This document shows positions 36,092 to 47,862 of a stretch of DNA of 64,000 bases, piece after piece. A program made the translations under genes and the position numbers. The DNA lies in NCBI GenBank assembly GCA_964036155.1, contig OZ038422.1:81863201-81927200 (forward strand). Direction: 5' to 3'. Position 1 is the stretch's first letter; the number at the start of each line of letters is the position of its first letter. A model generated the notes under the pieces. That model ran no database searches. It saw nothing but the letters and a program-made list of their open reading frames with translations, and had not been told where the DNA came from. The DNA comes from Diploscapter coronatus. Its lineage: Eukaryota; Nematoda; Chromadorea; Rhabditida; Rhabditidae.

Positions 36092-37968
36092 GCATGGGTT
36101 ACAATTCGGGATATTCGACAGGATATGCCAATAATGGATATGGCTCAACTTATGGGAACAGTTATGGAAACCAAATAGGAGCAGGCTACAACCGCCAGTT
36201 CAATCCATCGAACAACCCCTACTACTATCAACAAGTTCCATCCACCCAGTCATTCCAACCGCTCACAGCTACCAATGCCGGATACCCTTACGCCTCAAAC
36301 AACTATGGCAGCAGTCAGGTAAATTTGAAAATAAATGATTAAAAATGAAAACGCGTAATTTTGACGAAAAGAATGAGATAGTGATCAACAAAAGTTGGGA
36401 AAAGCATAATTATTTCATATGACCGAATACTTGGCATAAGATCATTTAAACTCGATGTTATGGGGCTATGATATTGACTTCGAGCTGTCAAACTTCTAAT
36501 ATTTACTGAAGGCTAAAGCTACCTTGAACTTAACGTCGAAATGTGAATATTGAATATGAGATTATGCCATGATTTCGATTGATATTTTAAGCTTTAAATT
36601 CGTGAAAACCTTGATTAGCATGTCAAATTTCATTCAGACCGGATTCTGGAAAATAGGCAAGTTAGGCAAGACAAAAATGTTGCGTAATCAAAATTTTTTG
36701 CCATTGCAAATTCACTTCACCTCTTGCAAATTTGAAACCAATGAATAATTAGTGATCTTCTGAATTGGCAAGGCTTTGATGACCATTACTTTATGCCTCT
36801 AGGTGATGAGAGATCAATGCTCGATGTGCGCGCAATACGGTTATGGAACCTCCTCTTACGGCTCTTCTTATGGTAGCTCTTACAACAACCCATACGGTAG
36901 CAGCTCCTATGGCAACCAATACGGATCTTCTCAATATGGCAACACGCCCATGTACAACAACAATGGATATGGATATACTAGCACTCCATCAAGTTACAAT
37001 TCAGGCTATGGGTGGGAAGAATCTGGATAAAGCTTTGGGTTGAAATGGTAAATTTTAGCAGCACCTCAGCTTACGGCTATGGAAGCAATTCTTACAACAA
37101 TAACTATCAGTACAGTCAGGGCTCGTATGGCAGTGGATATGGAAACAACATGAACATGCAGCAAATGTGCCAAATGTGCATGCAGCAGGTGAGAATGTGA
37201 CTTTTTTCTTCTAATTTTCACGACATGATATGCCTTTTTCTTGTCAATTTTTATGCGTTGTATAATTTTATCATGTCGTGATTGTTTTACTTCTTGCATG
37301 TCATAGTTCCATCCTTCCTTTCTAGCGAATTCTAGCCATTTTTCCTTCGAAAACAAAGTACTGTCAACTGTCGAGAACTTTCAACACACATCTTGCTTTT
37401 ATGTTGAAATAAGTGAAGTTCGAAGCAACTGCCCAGTATACCCCCATTCAGAATGGAATGAGTGGAATGAGCAGTGGATTGCTGTACGACCAGTCGACGT
37501 CGAATTCGATGCAGTACTACGGCAGCAACTCGATCAGCCCTCAGTACCAGACTGCAGGCAATTTGGCGTACCAGAGTTGCTGCTCGCAATATTCCACTTC
37601 TTGCTGTTATCAGGTAATCGTATAGTTTCCTAATATATGAAATATCCTATCTTCTGAGCCTGATAAATACTCTTCAGGTATATATTTCAGCCCTTATCTT
37701 AAAAAGATTAATTTCTTGAATAATTCATAGATAAAAGTTGAAAATCTGTGTGAAGTGGCAAATAATCAACCAACATTCTTTTCTGTGAAGTCAGATCTTT
37801 CCGAATTACTTATTTTAGACGAACACCGGTACGGGTTACGGTACATCGTCGAATCTCTACTATGATCCAAATATGAACAGCAACCGATACACTAATTCCT
37901 ACTATTCCACCACAATGTCGCCGTATTCATACAACTCGGGATACTCCAATTATGGAAAGAAGAAATAA
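36092..37968 (+). CDS. Tyr/Gly/Asn-rich CxxC exon group (long secreted form)
   Basis: Exons: 36092-36318, 36803-37011, 37059-37188, 37419-37613, 37819-37968. The first needs one base from a phase-1 donor, and the signal-peptide exon ending at 33182 supplies it. With exons 32245-32258 and 33115-33182 the product would be 330 residues. The chain is low complexity: NSGYSTGYANNGYGS, SSYGSSYGSSYNN, SQYGNTPMYNN. CxxC-type motifs recur (DQCSMCAQ, MCQMCMQQ, SCCSQYSTSCCY), and it ends YGKKK. The acceptor before 37419 is weak; the other junctions are good, including one 47-nt intron. A shared design with the short form (signal, CxxC, Gly/Tyr/Gln repeats) argues for one gene with alternative C-termini or a recent tandem duplicate that borrowed the leader. 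Function unknown; a structural or prion-like extracellular protein is my guess. Confidence 0.68.
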
Positions 37969-38050
37969 ATAGGGATGTAGTGCATCCCTAATGAACTAAA
38001 GCTTCACTACAAAACAAAACCTCATGCTTAAATCAGTTTGTTTTCGTCGA

Positions 38051-38056
38051 AATAAA
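38051..38056 (+). terminator. Polyadenylation signal AATAAA
   Basis: Lies about 80 bases after the stop codon of the Tyr/Gly/Asn-rich exon group and probably ends its transcript. Confidence 0.5.
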
Positions 38057-38411
38057 GAACTTGTAACTTTTATCTCGAAATAACAAGAAAACAAGAACGT
38101 CGGAAACTATTGACTATCTACTTTGAGCGTGATATTATTAATGGGATCATTTAATTTTGCACATTTCCTTGCTTGTTTGATTAGCCGAAATTTTGCGGCA
38201 ATTTAAAGAAAAGTAGACGTCATGATAAAAAAAATAACATGGAGAATATCCTATTTTTATGATGCTCCATGTCGTATTTTTATAACCACATCCTCATTTT
38301 TCATAGTGCCAAATTTTGAATAATTTTTTGAAGAAACGCGCCTTTTTTACATTATCCCGTTAATAATATGTTGCCGAGATCCACTCTGATTCTGATGAAT
38401 TCCTCCCGGCT

Positions 38412-39414
38412 TCAGTCCCATCGATTCCTGACGAGCAGAGCCTTGAGACTGTTTTCGATGGTGGCGTGCTGATGCAGGTTGTTGCCCACGTTCGCGTTCT
38501 TCATTACAATCCTCTTGGCGCCTTGCGTTATTTTTGGCTGAAAATGAAATTGCTATTGTTGCAAGATAGGAAAAAAAAATTTTTATAACAAAAGTCGCGG
38601 GATTTATGAACGAAAGTTCGTGATATTTGCGGAAAGCCAGCAAGAAACAGCAAATTTATCTGAGTCATTAGAAATAATGTTCTTTAAATAAGAAAATCTC
38701 ACCTTTCCAGGCATTTTTCTGAGCTCAGCGAGCTGTTCGTTCTTCTCCTTCAACTCGTCCAGATTCGACACGCCTTCCGATGCAAAATAGTTCGTGCACA
38801 CTTCCTAACCAGTAATTCTTTATTCAAAATAAAAGGACAAACTTGCATTTTATTCTTTAGAAAATTTAGAGAAATATTTAGTGATATACAGACAGGCATT
38901 GATGATCAAATCTTGATTAGGAAAAAATAGTCTGACTTATAGAAAGTTCTTTCTGTCAAAATCTAAAAATACCTTGGAAAGATAAGGCTTTGCGATCTGC
39001 AGCATGACGTTGTGCTCGATAAGAAGACGTCTCCGGAGACTGGCCACATTGGTGGGACGGACGGGATAGTCGGGTCGGCCCGTTCTGAACAGTGCTTTAT
39101 TATGACAGGGATCTATGAATTTCGAACAGCATTCGATCTGAAGCATTAATTTTAAAGAAAACGAAAATTAGATTGCATATTTTGAATTCGCAAATGAGTG
39201 CTGCAATTTCATCAGCGGTAACATAAAGACTTGGAACACTTTCTCGACTACATGATATGGTGTTTTCAAAGAAAAACACGAACGAAAGAATAATCCTATA
39301 AAACGCCTACGCTTTCTTAGCAGGCAGAGGAGAGCCGCGATATCCGATCTCCCAGACGCGTCGATTCCAGTGCGGCTTGTTCAGGTTGCCCAGCAGCTGG
39401 ACTGACCAACGCAT
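38412..39414 (-). CDS. Mitochondrial ribosomal protein mL63 (MRPL57)
   Basis: Exons: 39414-39311, 39084-38973, 38804-38703, 38537-38412, giving 147 residues (human MRPL57 has 102). It would be a peripheral protein of the mitochondrial large ribosomal subunit. Identity rests on an N-terminal basic region (LNKPHWNRRVWEIG), the helix LRRRLLIEHNVML with IAKPYLSKE, and a C-terminus HATIENSLKALLV ending in Trp plus one residue. The human protein has the same arrangement (RRLEIEAEN, MPYMTRE, HRFIADQLDHL, terminal W). The match is short, so this is probable, not certain. The ATG lies nine bases after an acceptor (TTATTTCAG, ending 39424), consistent with trans-splicing as the second gene behind SRA1. 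Confidence 0.68.
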
Positions 39415-39422
39415 CTTGCTGT

Positions 39423-39540
39423 TCTGAAATAATTAGATTTAAAAAAAAAATCAAAATTATTCAGAAAATATTCCAGCGTTCAAAACGCGGATGAATCTAC
39501 AAGAAAACTAATTTCTAAAAAATCTCATAAATTATTTATT
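39423..39540 (-). promoter_or_regulatory. Operon-like junction between SRA1 and mL63 genes
   Basis: On the minus strand AATAAA (39540-39535) follows the SRA1 stop, and about 110 bases later comes the acceptor TTATTTCAG that opens the mL63 mRNA. This is the same arrangement as at 12.8 kb. Confidence 0.45.
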
Positions 39541-39779
39541 CAGTGTACCAAACCAAATAAAAATCTTATGAATTTGTATGCAGATATGTGATTTGTAAAG
39601 ATCTTACGATCAGGAAGATATGTAATGCTATGAATGAAAACATAGAAATTTTAAATTTCATACTTTTGTATCTTTAGCACCTGTATGATTCTACATCAGG
39701 GAAATGAATAGAACTTTTACAAATTCATCAGTATTTTGTTGAGAATTTAAAGAATTTAGCCGTTAACAAAGCGTGAATT

Positions 39780-42700
39780 TCAATTGAGATGTCTAATGAA
39801 CCCTGCAGAGGAGGCCCTCTTCTTTCTGCCCTGTTTCAATTCACTGATCAGTAAACGAAGACCGTGTGCCCAAGCAGTCGATGTTTCTAGAGGAAAACTC
39901 GCGGTCAACTGCTCGTAATACTGCCAGGCTTCTTCATACGAGCCACGGTCCAGGGCTGGAAATAGGTTCTTATCGATTTTGATCGAAACATGGAACAATC
40001 TCTATCGAGTTTTTGAAATAAAAGCTGGTATTCATGATTATGCCTGAAAAAAAATTTTGAAAACTCGAGATCAAAGTCAAAATTTTGAGGCATTTCTATT
40101 ATTGAATTTTCTTCTAAGCTAAGTGTCAGTATGAAAAAAATCTTCAAAAGGAAAAGGAACTCACAATCGACGATAAAGTTCATCTTCTTGAGGAAAGCCT
40201 CGGAAAACCCATCGCCTTCAGTAATCAATTGTTCGAATTGTCGTAATCGCAATTTCACACCTTCACATTTCACCTGAAAATGGAAGTGAAATATTTGTCG
40301 TTTAGAAAATCAATACCTCAGGCAATCGAGATGCAGCTTTCATGAGGAAAGGAATGAGTTGAGGACCAAGTAGAGAAACGTCACCAGCAGTTTTCTTTGG
40401 AAAATTCACTCTGAATCGGGAAGAATAATCTAGATCGAAGTTTCTCAATCATTTAGAGTGATGCATAAATGCTTGAAGCAATGCATGGTAATTAGCCTTG
40501 TTTAGTTCATCCCCTTTTATCAATACGATCTGGATGAAATTTCGAGAATTAGTGATTAGATAAGTCTTTCAACTGGTACAAATTTCATTCAGATCCGTTT
40601 AGAATTGATAGCAGTTCGATGCAGAGCTGGACGAAGGTCAACATTTTGAAAAACCGAAACTTTAAGTTATTATTGACTTAAAAAATCGGAGACCGAAAGT
40701 TGGTCAAAATTTTGTTCGAAACCGAAGCTGAAATTTTTGTCCAGACTTGGCTCAATGTGTACAAGATATCATGGATTTTTCCAAAATTTGCTCGTCACTA
40801 TATAGAAATGACTAAATGATTGTCAGAATAAAAGGATAAACTGTACCCGATATGCGATTTGTTTGAATCGTCGACCAGATTTGGCGGTGCGAATATCAAA
40901 TTGGAGGATGGAGGAAAGGAGCAGCTGCTTGGAGTCGTCACGGCTAAAGGCATTGAATAAGTGAGGGATATTTCATCTCAGATATTTAAAGAAATGCAGG
41001 TTCCATTGTTCGAAAGGGATTAGCAGAGGATGCTTTCTCCCTATGCAAAAGTGGTTTCATTCCCGATAGGTAAATGCAAAGTTATGAAATCATATACTTT
41101 ACCTCCATGACTCGAAGTGGAAGGAGAATGAGTGCTGAACTGCAGCTGAACCATCGAAGTCGAGTTTGGCCAGGAGGGACGATCTACTGTCTGGAAATCA
41201 AATAATTTCCATTTGTCATAAATTTCTTTTAGATTCTATCAAATTTGAGACAGTTGAAATCCATTTTCGTCTGAGTTATAATCTTCAGTATTCTTGGTTA
41301 TAACAATTGTAGCAATCATAAATCCGTGAGACTTACAGAATTGACAGACTTCGGTCGGACTGCAAACGAATTCACAGAGCTGACAGTCAGACTAGGTTTC
41401 TGCTCATCCTTCTTATTCGGACCTAAAATTGTAGCACTTGAAGGTGAATAACGTTGTCTATTTACAACTAGCGCCTACATTTGTGTTTTAATCCTCACTA
41501 CTTTTATCGCCAGATTCTAGGGAGCGTTTGTAAAGCGATTGAAATTTATCCTAGCCGGATTTCGATCGTCTATCTTTAATAATGCGAAGAAGGATTTTCT
41601 GCCTGTCTGTCGCTCGGCTACAAATTTGCACACGGGCGTTGAGCCGTGATGTGCGTGGATACAAGACAGGGCGATCGATTCCCCTTAGCCTTTGCCTTCC
41701 CAGTCACAGGGGGTGAATGTGGAAAAATAGAACTTGTGGGTAACAGGTAAAAAGGCGAAAATAAGCCGAGCATTCAAATATGAAAGCGCCTCGCTAATTG
41801 CGAGTATTCAGAGATTTGCAAATGCTAAATCCCTGAGAGAAAAACTTGATTATGTGAAAGTTATCCAGGGAAACCGCGTTAGGTCAGGAGCACAAAATTC
41901 GCGTTGGCTAGGAGAATTTGAAATTGTGAAAATTTTACCGATTCCAATAGAAAATTGTGGGGCCGTGTCGGCGCGCAAAACCGAACTCTGAAATGGTAGA
42001 AATTATTTTCGTTCTATGGAACTTCAAAGACGATTTCTTTCAATGCATTTCCACCTTAGTGCCAAAATTCTCATGTAAAATGAAAACGTGAAACTAATGT
42101 CAAAATTTTAATGGCAACCTTTCTGGAGGCCAGCGTTTTGTTTGAATCGTTTGCTGCTTCTGAAAGCGCAATTGCAGATGAAATTGGGTTCGGGACCAAA
42201 CTTAATGAATCAAGTAAGGTTGAAGTCCGCTCGACTTCAAACAGTGAAATCTAAACGAACGAATTATTATGAAGTTATTAATTCGATTAGAAGCGAGAAA
42301 AATTAACGAAGTCTCAATTGATGACGCAATAACTGAGTACATGAAGTCAAGATTTTACGTAGAATCGGGCAAAATTCGATAGCATTATTTCCAATGTTAT
42401 TTACGCAGAAGCCTGAGTAACTATAAAATGTAGTGAGAATTCCGTTGGACTAGACTAGAATCTAGAAGATACAAGTTTATTCTTAAATTAGACATACGAA
42501 TCACAGACATCTGACGTAGAAAATTAGGATATTTTTATGAATGAAAGAAGAAATGCTTAGATCCAAAGAGACAAAACTTTGTAACAATGAATATAATTAT
42601 TATGAGACTTTTAGAGTAGAAAAGATAGAGATAAAAACCTGACAAGAGAAGCGTCTGACTTCGCCTTCTCCTCTTCGACTTAGAGCAAGGGGAGCCTACA

Positions 42701-45700
42701 AATCGGCATCGCTGATTACGAGTATGTGAGGAGGGAGAAAAGGGAAGGTAGTGAATGAAAGGAAAGAGTCGTGATTGCGGGACGCCTAGAATGAGCGGAA
42801 TAGCGTAGTGACTATGCTGTTGGTTCTTTTCTTCACAACATCATTTTTTGTCAAAAAAAATGTATGCTAATTTTTTACGAACCGAGGCTAGCCAATGGCA
42901 GAAAATTCTTTACATATTCGTAATCAACGATGCCTACTTAATAGATCTCACTTGCTATAATTCGAAACGAAAGGGAGAATGCGAGGTCAGACACTCCTCT
43001 TGTTAACTAGAATAATTTTTGATGTTTTCATATTAAAACTGAAGGAAACTCCAGCTTCATTGTTGAAATCTTCAAATTTTAGCGAATGAATGGAAAGATA
43101 GATTTTGAGCTGCAAATAAAGCAGTGAAAATTTTAAGGGATTGGATATCTTTGTTTATCACCGACAATCAATCAATCAATCACTTATCACTGGTGAATCA
43201 CATTGGAGTGACATTGGCGGTATATTTTGTAGAAGTCGGACTACCGTACGCCTGCAACGACACTTATTAGAATTACTGTAAAAGATAAAGTTACTGTGCA
43301 GCGTATGTGTGAAGTGAAGAAGTCATGCTTGAATTCCCGTATTTATAAATGGATGACAGACACAGACGGCTGCATTTACAAGAGCCATCTGTGTCTGTCA
43401 CCCGTCTGCAAATACAGGAGGCGAACACGCTTTAGCAGAAAGAAAATTAGTAGGCGATGGTGAGATTTTGCATTACAAGAAATGATGAAGAAAAGCGAAA
43501 TAAAGAGATTTCAGATTATCATCTGATTTCCAATCATGTAAAACTTATTCCAAATGAAATGAATAGAATAACTTCGACTTCAAGAAAATGAAATTTGAAG
43601 TGGAAGTGCTTGCATAATGATATTTGAAAATCATTCATTCCTTGGATAGAAAATGACAAATTGAGAGAAATTTGACTTTTAACTATTTGTGTGCAAAGTG
43701 TGTAGAGAGTGCAAGATTGTGGGAGTTGAAATAGAGAATGAGGAATGAAATAATGCAATGAGAATGGATGATTCAATAAACGGGCGAAGTAACGAGATAC
43801 AAATGAAAAGCCAACATAAAGCTCGGTACAATTATGTTACTCTTGCCGCAGAAGTGCAGTAACTGGATAAACGAACTAGACGGCGGGGAAATAGAATGAC
43901 AAATAAAGAGAGCTAGAGAAACAGGTGGATACAATTATGGATATGCGAACGAGTGGTAGATTGTGATAAGCTAGAGAAAGTGAAAATTTTAAATTGTCGC
44001 GAGAATTTAATGACTAAAGAGGAAAAATGCGGAGATAATAAATAACATAGACAATGTAGCTATGAAGAAAATGAAATGCTGAAAGAGCACAGGGGTTTTT
44101 ATCCGAGAAGGATACAATTATGAAGCATAGAGATAGCGTGAAAAAATGATATGCAGAAAGGGAGAATTTAGGAACCGTGCTAGGATAAAGTAAAGGTAAG
44201 GTAACAGAGGGAATTCGCTGCTTGGGTAACCGCACCAGAGGGAGAATGGGGGAGGGGAAGAGAGGGATGAGAAGCAGAGACCAAGCAAGCAAGGATATAG
44301 CACAAAACAAGGAAATTAAGAGCAGAGGGGAAGGTACGGGAAGTTGATAGTGATAGATATGTGTGCTAAAGAATATTGTGATTTTTGAGAATAAAGGATT
44401 TTTAGACTACTTAACGTTGCAATAAGTTTTACAGACGCGAGTAGTTAGCGTGTTTTCAAACCAACTCGAGTAGCATCTTTGAAGGGTTGCGTGACGTTAC
44501 AATTTTGCGGAATGAAAAATAATATGTAGAAATAGGAGAGGTAAGAATGATGATAGAGAAGGCCATTATTGTAATTTTCATGTTGTAGAGTTGTACTGTT
44601 GTCATCCGATTACTTGATGAAAATGAAAAATTCGACATTTTTTCACATGAACAGAGCCGAACAAATGTGCATTACCTCATGGATTCCTTTTCTGTTCTTT
44701 CTATTGCAAAATTAATAGGAACATGTACATGTCTGTAATGCACTCTTGTTACTTTTTGTACGCTTAAAAATGTTGTCATTGTTTAAATTTTTATCAAGTA
44801 TCGAACTTTAATAATAATGCAGCAAGTTATCCAAATTACCACTAGATGAATAGAAATTTTTCAACCATAAAGTTTAAAAATGTGCAGGACGAGTGCATGT
44901 GGATATGTAAAAACGACAGAAAAAAACCGACCTGCTGAGGCTGAGCTGCAGCTGCTTGAGGCTGTTGAGCATATTGCTGATATTGTTGCTGTTGTGGCTG
45001 CATTTGACCGTATCCAGCAGGTTGCTGTTGCACCGCTCCGTACTGCATCTAAATGAAATCGGGTTTGCTTCAATTGACTTTGAATTCGGAGGACTAGATT
45101 CTTCGTTCTAAATGCTCATGATATAATCGCATTCTCTAACATTCTTCTCTTATCAAATACAAAGGAAGCAGACTGAACATATCATTATGTTGAAAACTCT
45201 AGTGAGCAGTATTTGAAATAACATTCACTACTGTAAGGAGAATGCATTATTCTTCAGAAAGATGAGCAACTATTTTGAATGAAGTGAACCTGTGGCTGAG
45301 AATAGTTGACAGGGGCCTGTCCGAGAGCAGCCTGAGGAGCAGAAACAGGCATAGAAGTAGGGGCCATTCCCACCGCTCCCATTGCAGGACTGGTCTGATA
45401 TGCATAGGCAGCAGAGGTTGGAGAGTACTGCTGTGGCTGCTGCTGCATTTGAGGCATCGATGTCTGCTGCATTCCATAATTCATCGACTGTTGAGCGCCT
45501 GCAAATTTTATGACTCTACTGATCGAAATTAGGGAAAAAGTCATGTTTCCTCTCCATTCATTAGAACAAAGTTTCTTGTAGAAATAGAAAATTTTAAATT
45601 TGAGAAAAGAATACTAAATAATCTAAAAATTGCGTAAAATACTGAAACACAGCAAGAATGGAATAATTTGGAAAGAAGAAGTAATGGGAAGCACTGGTGA

Positions 45701-46367
45701 GTTTCTATTTTGAATCAGACAGAGACTGACCAGTCTGCAGAGGAGCCATTCCAACTCCAGCTCCATATTGTTGCTGCTGTTGCTGATTGTAACCGGGCTG
45801 CTGCATCTGACTGCCGTATGCCTGTTGCTGATGCATCCCATATTGAGCTGAAGCGCTCTGAAATAGGGCAGAGTTGTAGGAATTTCCAGACCAATTTCTG
45901 GTAGGAATAAATTCGATTCAATTTAAATTCCGACGCCGATCTAGAGATTCCGAGACAGGCTCGAAAATATGCGGGGTTAGAGCGCAATACAAGTGACAAA
46001 AATTTGCAGGAAATTCATCAGCGCCTTGACTCAAATCCTCCCTGTGTCTGATTTAGTTTCCTCTTTTTCTTGCACTGTACTGTTTCTTTTTATTTCAATA
46101 ATTTTTAGAACTTATGGTCTTCATCAGACGTATCGAATTGACGTGCACCTAGCTACGAAATCAGTCTCTCTGCAGTCAAACTTCTTCAAGAAATGGTCAT
46201 AAAATCACACATACATTGATGGATGGATCGACGATCCGCTTGCGCATGTGGGCGAGTCGATTGGCACTGTCGGGTGCCGAGGGCGCATTCGGGTTGATCG
46301 GAGGCGGGTCGTTCCAGCCGCGCGCCACTGACGGCGGCAGCGAGGTCTGCAGCGATTCGAATGACAT
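39780..46367 (-). CDS. SRA1-like protein with Gln-rich N-terminal half
   Basis: Eleven exons: 46367-46215, 45857-45731, 45498-45290, 45048-44932, 43251-43245 (7 nt), 41422-41337, 41190-41103, 40943-40847, 40410-40317, 40273-40165, 39955-39780, giving 420 residues. The N-terminus contains [13 protein letters not shown], as in human SRA1 (ERGWNDPP) and Sec31. A Gln/Tyr/Met-rich stretch ([25 protein letters not shown]) fills exons 2-4, and Ser/Pro-rich sequence fills exons 6-8. The C-terminal helical bundle ([49 protein letters not shown]) matches the SRA1/Sec31 C-terminal domain. SRA1 is a coregulator that also acts as noncoding RNA in vertebrates; its role here is unknown. The 7-nt microexon is required to restore phase. 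Introns 4 and 5 total about 3.5 kb. Confidence 0.8.
43198..43251 (-). CDS. Alternative terminal exon of the SRA1-like gene (microexon extended)
   Basis: If the donor after the 7-nt microexon is not used, the frame runs on for [17 protein letters not shown] and stops at 43198. Joined to exons 1-4 this gives a 219-residue Gln-rich protein without the SRA1 domain. Seen as an open frame; use in vivo is inference. Confidence 0.4.
   Translation of the reverse strand, partial: AYGSPTSTKYTANVTPM
43336..43418. repeat. Hairpin with 36-bp arms in SRA1 intron 4
   Basis: Arms 43336-43371 and 43383-43418 match at 29 of 36 positions with an 11-bp loop. All seven mismatches are transitions. The inner 18 bp (TGACAGACACAGACGGCT) is nearly perfect. 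It sits in the intron just upstream of the microexon in transcript orientation. Confidence 0.8.
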
Positions 46368-47862
46368 TTTACCCTGAACGCTTGGACAATTATTTCAAGA
46401 TATTACAAATCAGCAATAGGTCAGCGATTTCTATAGGAATGGTTGGACGAAAGAAATGTAGAAGGGTTCGGCATAAATTTGGGACAATTTAGGGAAAGCT
46501 TGAAGGAAATAATGAAAATTTTCTGAATCAATAAAGTAGCAGAACAAGTTTCGAAGAACACGTCAGTGACGTCCCACTCTATCCGTACAACGACTGAGAG
46601 TTTTTACAGCGTGATCTGCGTTTACGCGTAGTTAAAATTCGATTAAAGAGAGCGAATGAAAGGAAAGAGAAGGAGGGGGAATTTTTCACACGAAATTCCC
46701 ATTTTCACTCATTATTTTTTATTTTCTGTCCAAATTTCTCTAATTATCGATAATTTTAAAAGTTCTGTCGAAGAAAATCATAAAAATGTTTAAATTTCAA
46801 TAAATCGTCTAAAAATTGCTAAAAAACGAGATAACAGAGCAAAGTTTCACTCAACAGTCGATAATCTAATTATAATTAGCACTAATTGTCATTAATTAGC
46901 GCATGATTACGAAATTTCGACAGAAAATCAAAAAATAATGGGAACCTTTCCTGAAAAATGCTTTTCACAACGAAAGCCGCAACGCATGAGAACGCGACGC
47001 GTTTCGCACCTTTCCTGTTGCGAAGGGCACTAAGCAATGGACACCTCGTTTACAATCGACAATATTACTATTGTTGAATTTGCTATTTCCACCTTTCTGA
47101 CATACATTTTTTATCTCGTGAAAAAGCGTTTTCCAGTTTGATTGATGGGGGTATTTTTGTCAAAGCTTTTTCAACTTTACCTCGTTTTCCTGAGCTTACC
47201 GAACAAAATTTTTGAAAACGGACCTCAGATTCGTGTTCTCCATGTCCTATTTGTCATTTTTCAATGATTACTTAATTTTTTTAAGAATGAATGTCAGCAA
47301 AAACCAAAGTTTTAGCAAAGGGGTATAAACGGGTTTGTAAATCGGGCTGCTTTCACATATATTGCTCAGTTTTTCACGCTGATTCTCATGGTGATAAACG
47401 TTTTTCGAAAATGGCCACTAATTATCATACTTTCTGGAATAACTCATTTCAGAGTAGATATTTTCGAGGGGTGTGTTAACATAAGTTGATCAATTTTCGA
47501 TATGCTATCAACTAGTTATTGTTTTTCTTGAATTTATTCGACCGCATTCAAAACAATAAATAAAATTTTCTGGTAATGACATTGTCGCAAATAATGGAGA
47601 GTATATGACAGGATCAGGGCTGTCTGAAGTTCGAAAAAAATTGAACTTGAACTGAACTTAACTTAACTTCCAGACAGTTCGAAATTCAGTTCAGTTCGTA
47701 CAACTCTGGTGAAAAGGAATATTTATTTCAGTTGCAATTTTTCCTCATCACTACTGGATGTCTCGAGAGTTGTCTGTATCCTGTGCATTGGGATTAAATT
47801 ATTACTTCACATTTTATTGAATACAATTTCTATATGAAATCTGGGATTATTATAACCAAGCT
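46368..47862. other. Intergenic between kelch and SRA1 genes
   Basis: It holds the SRA1 promoter side (46.4-47.1 kb) and the kelch 3' side. Around 47630-47700 GAACT-type words are repeated in both orientations. No exon-like sequence is seen. Confidence 0.45.

Noticed and set aside
38347..38643. 98-codon frame overlapping mL63 exon 4
   Set aside because: It is the wrong frame of a well-supported exon.
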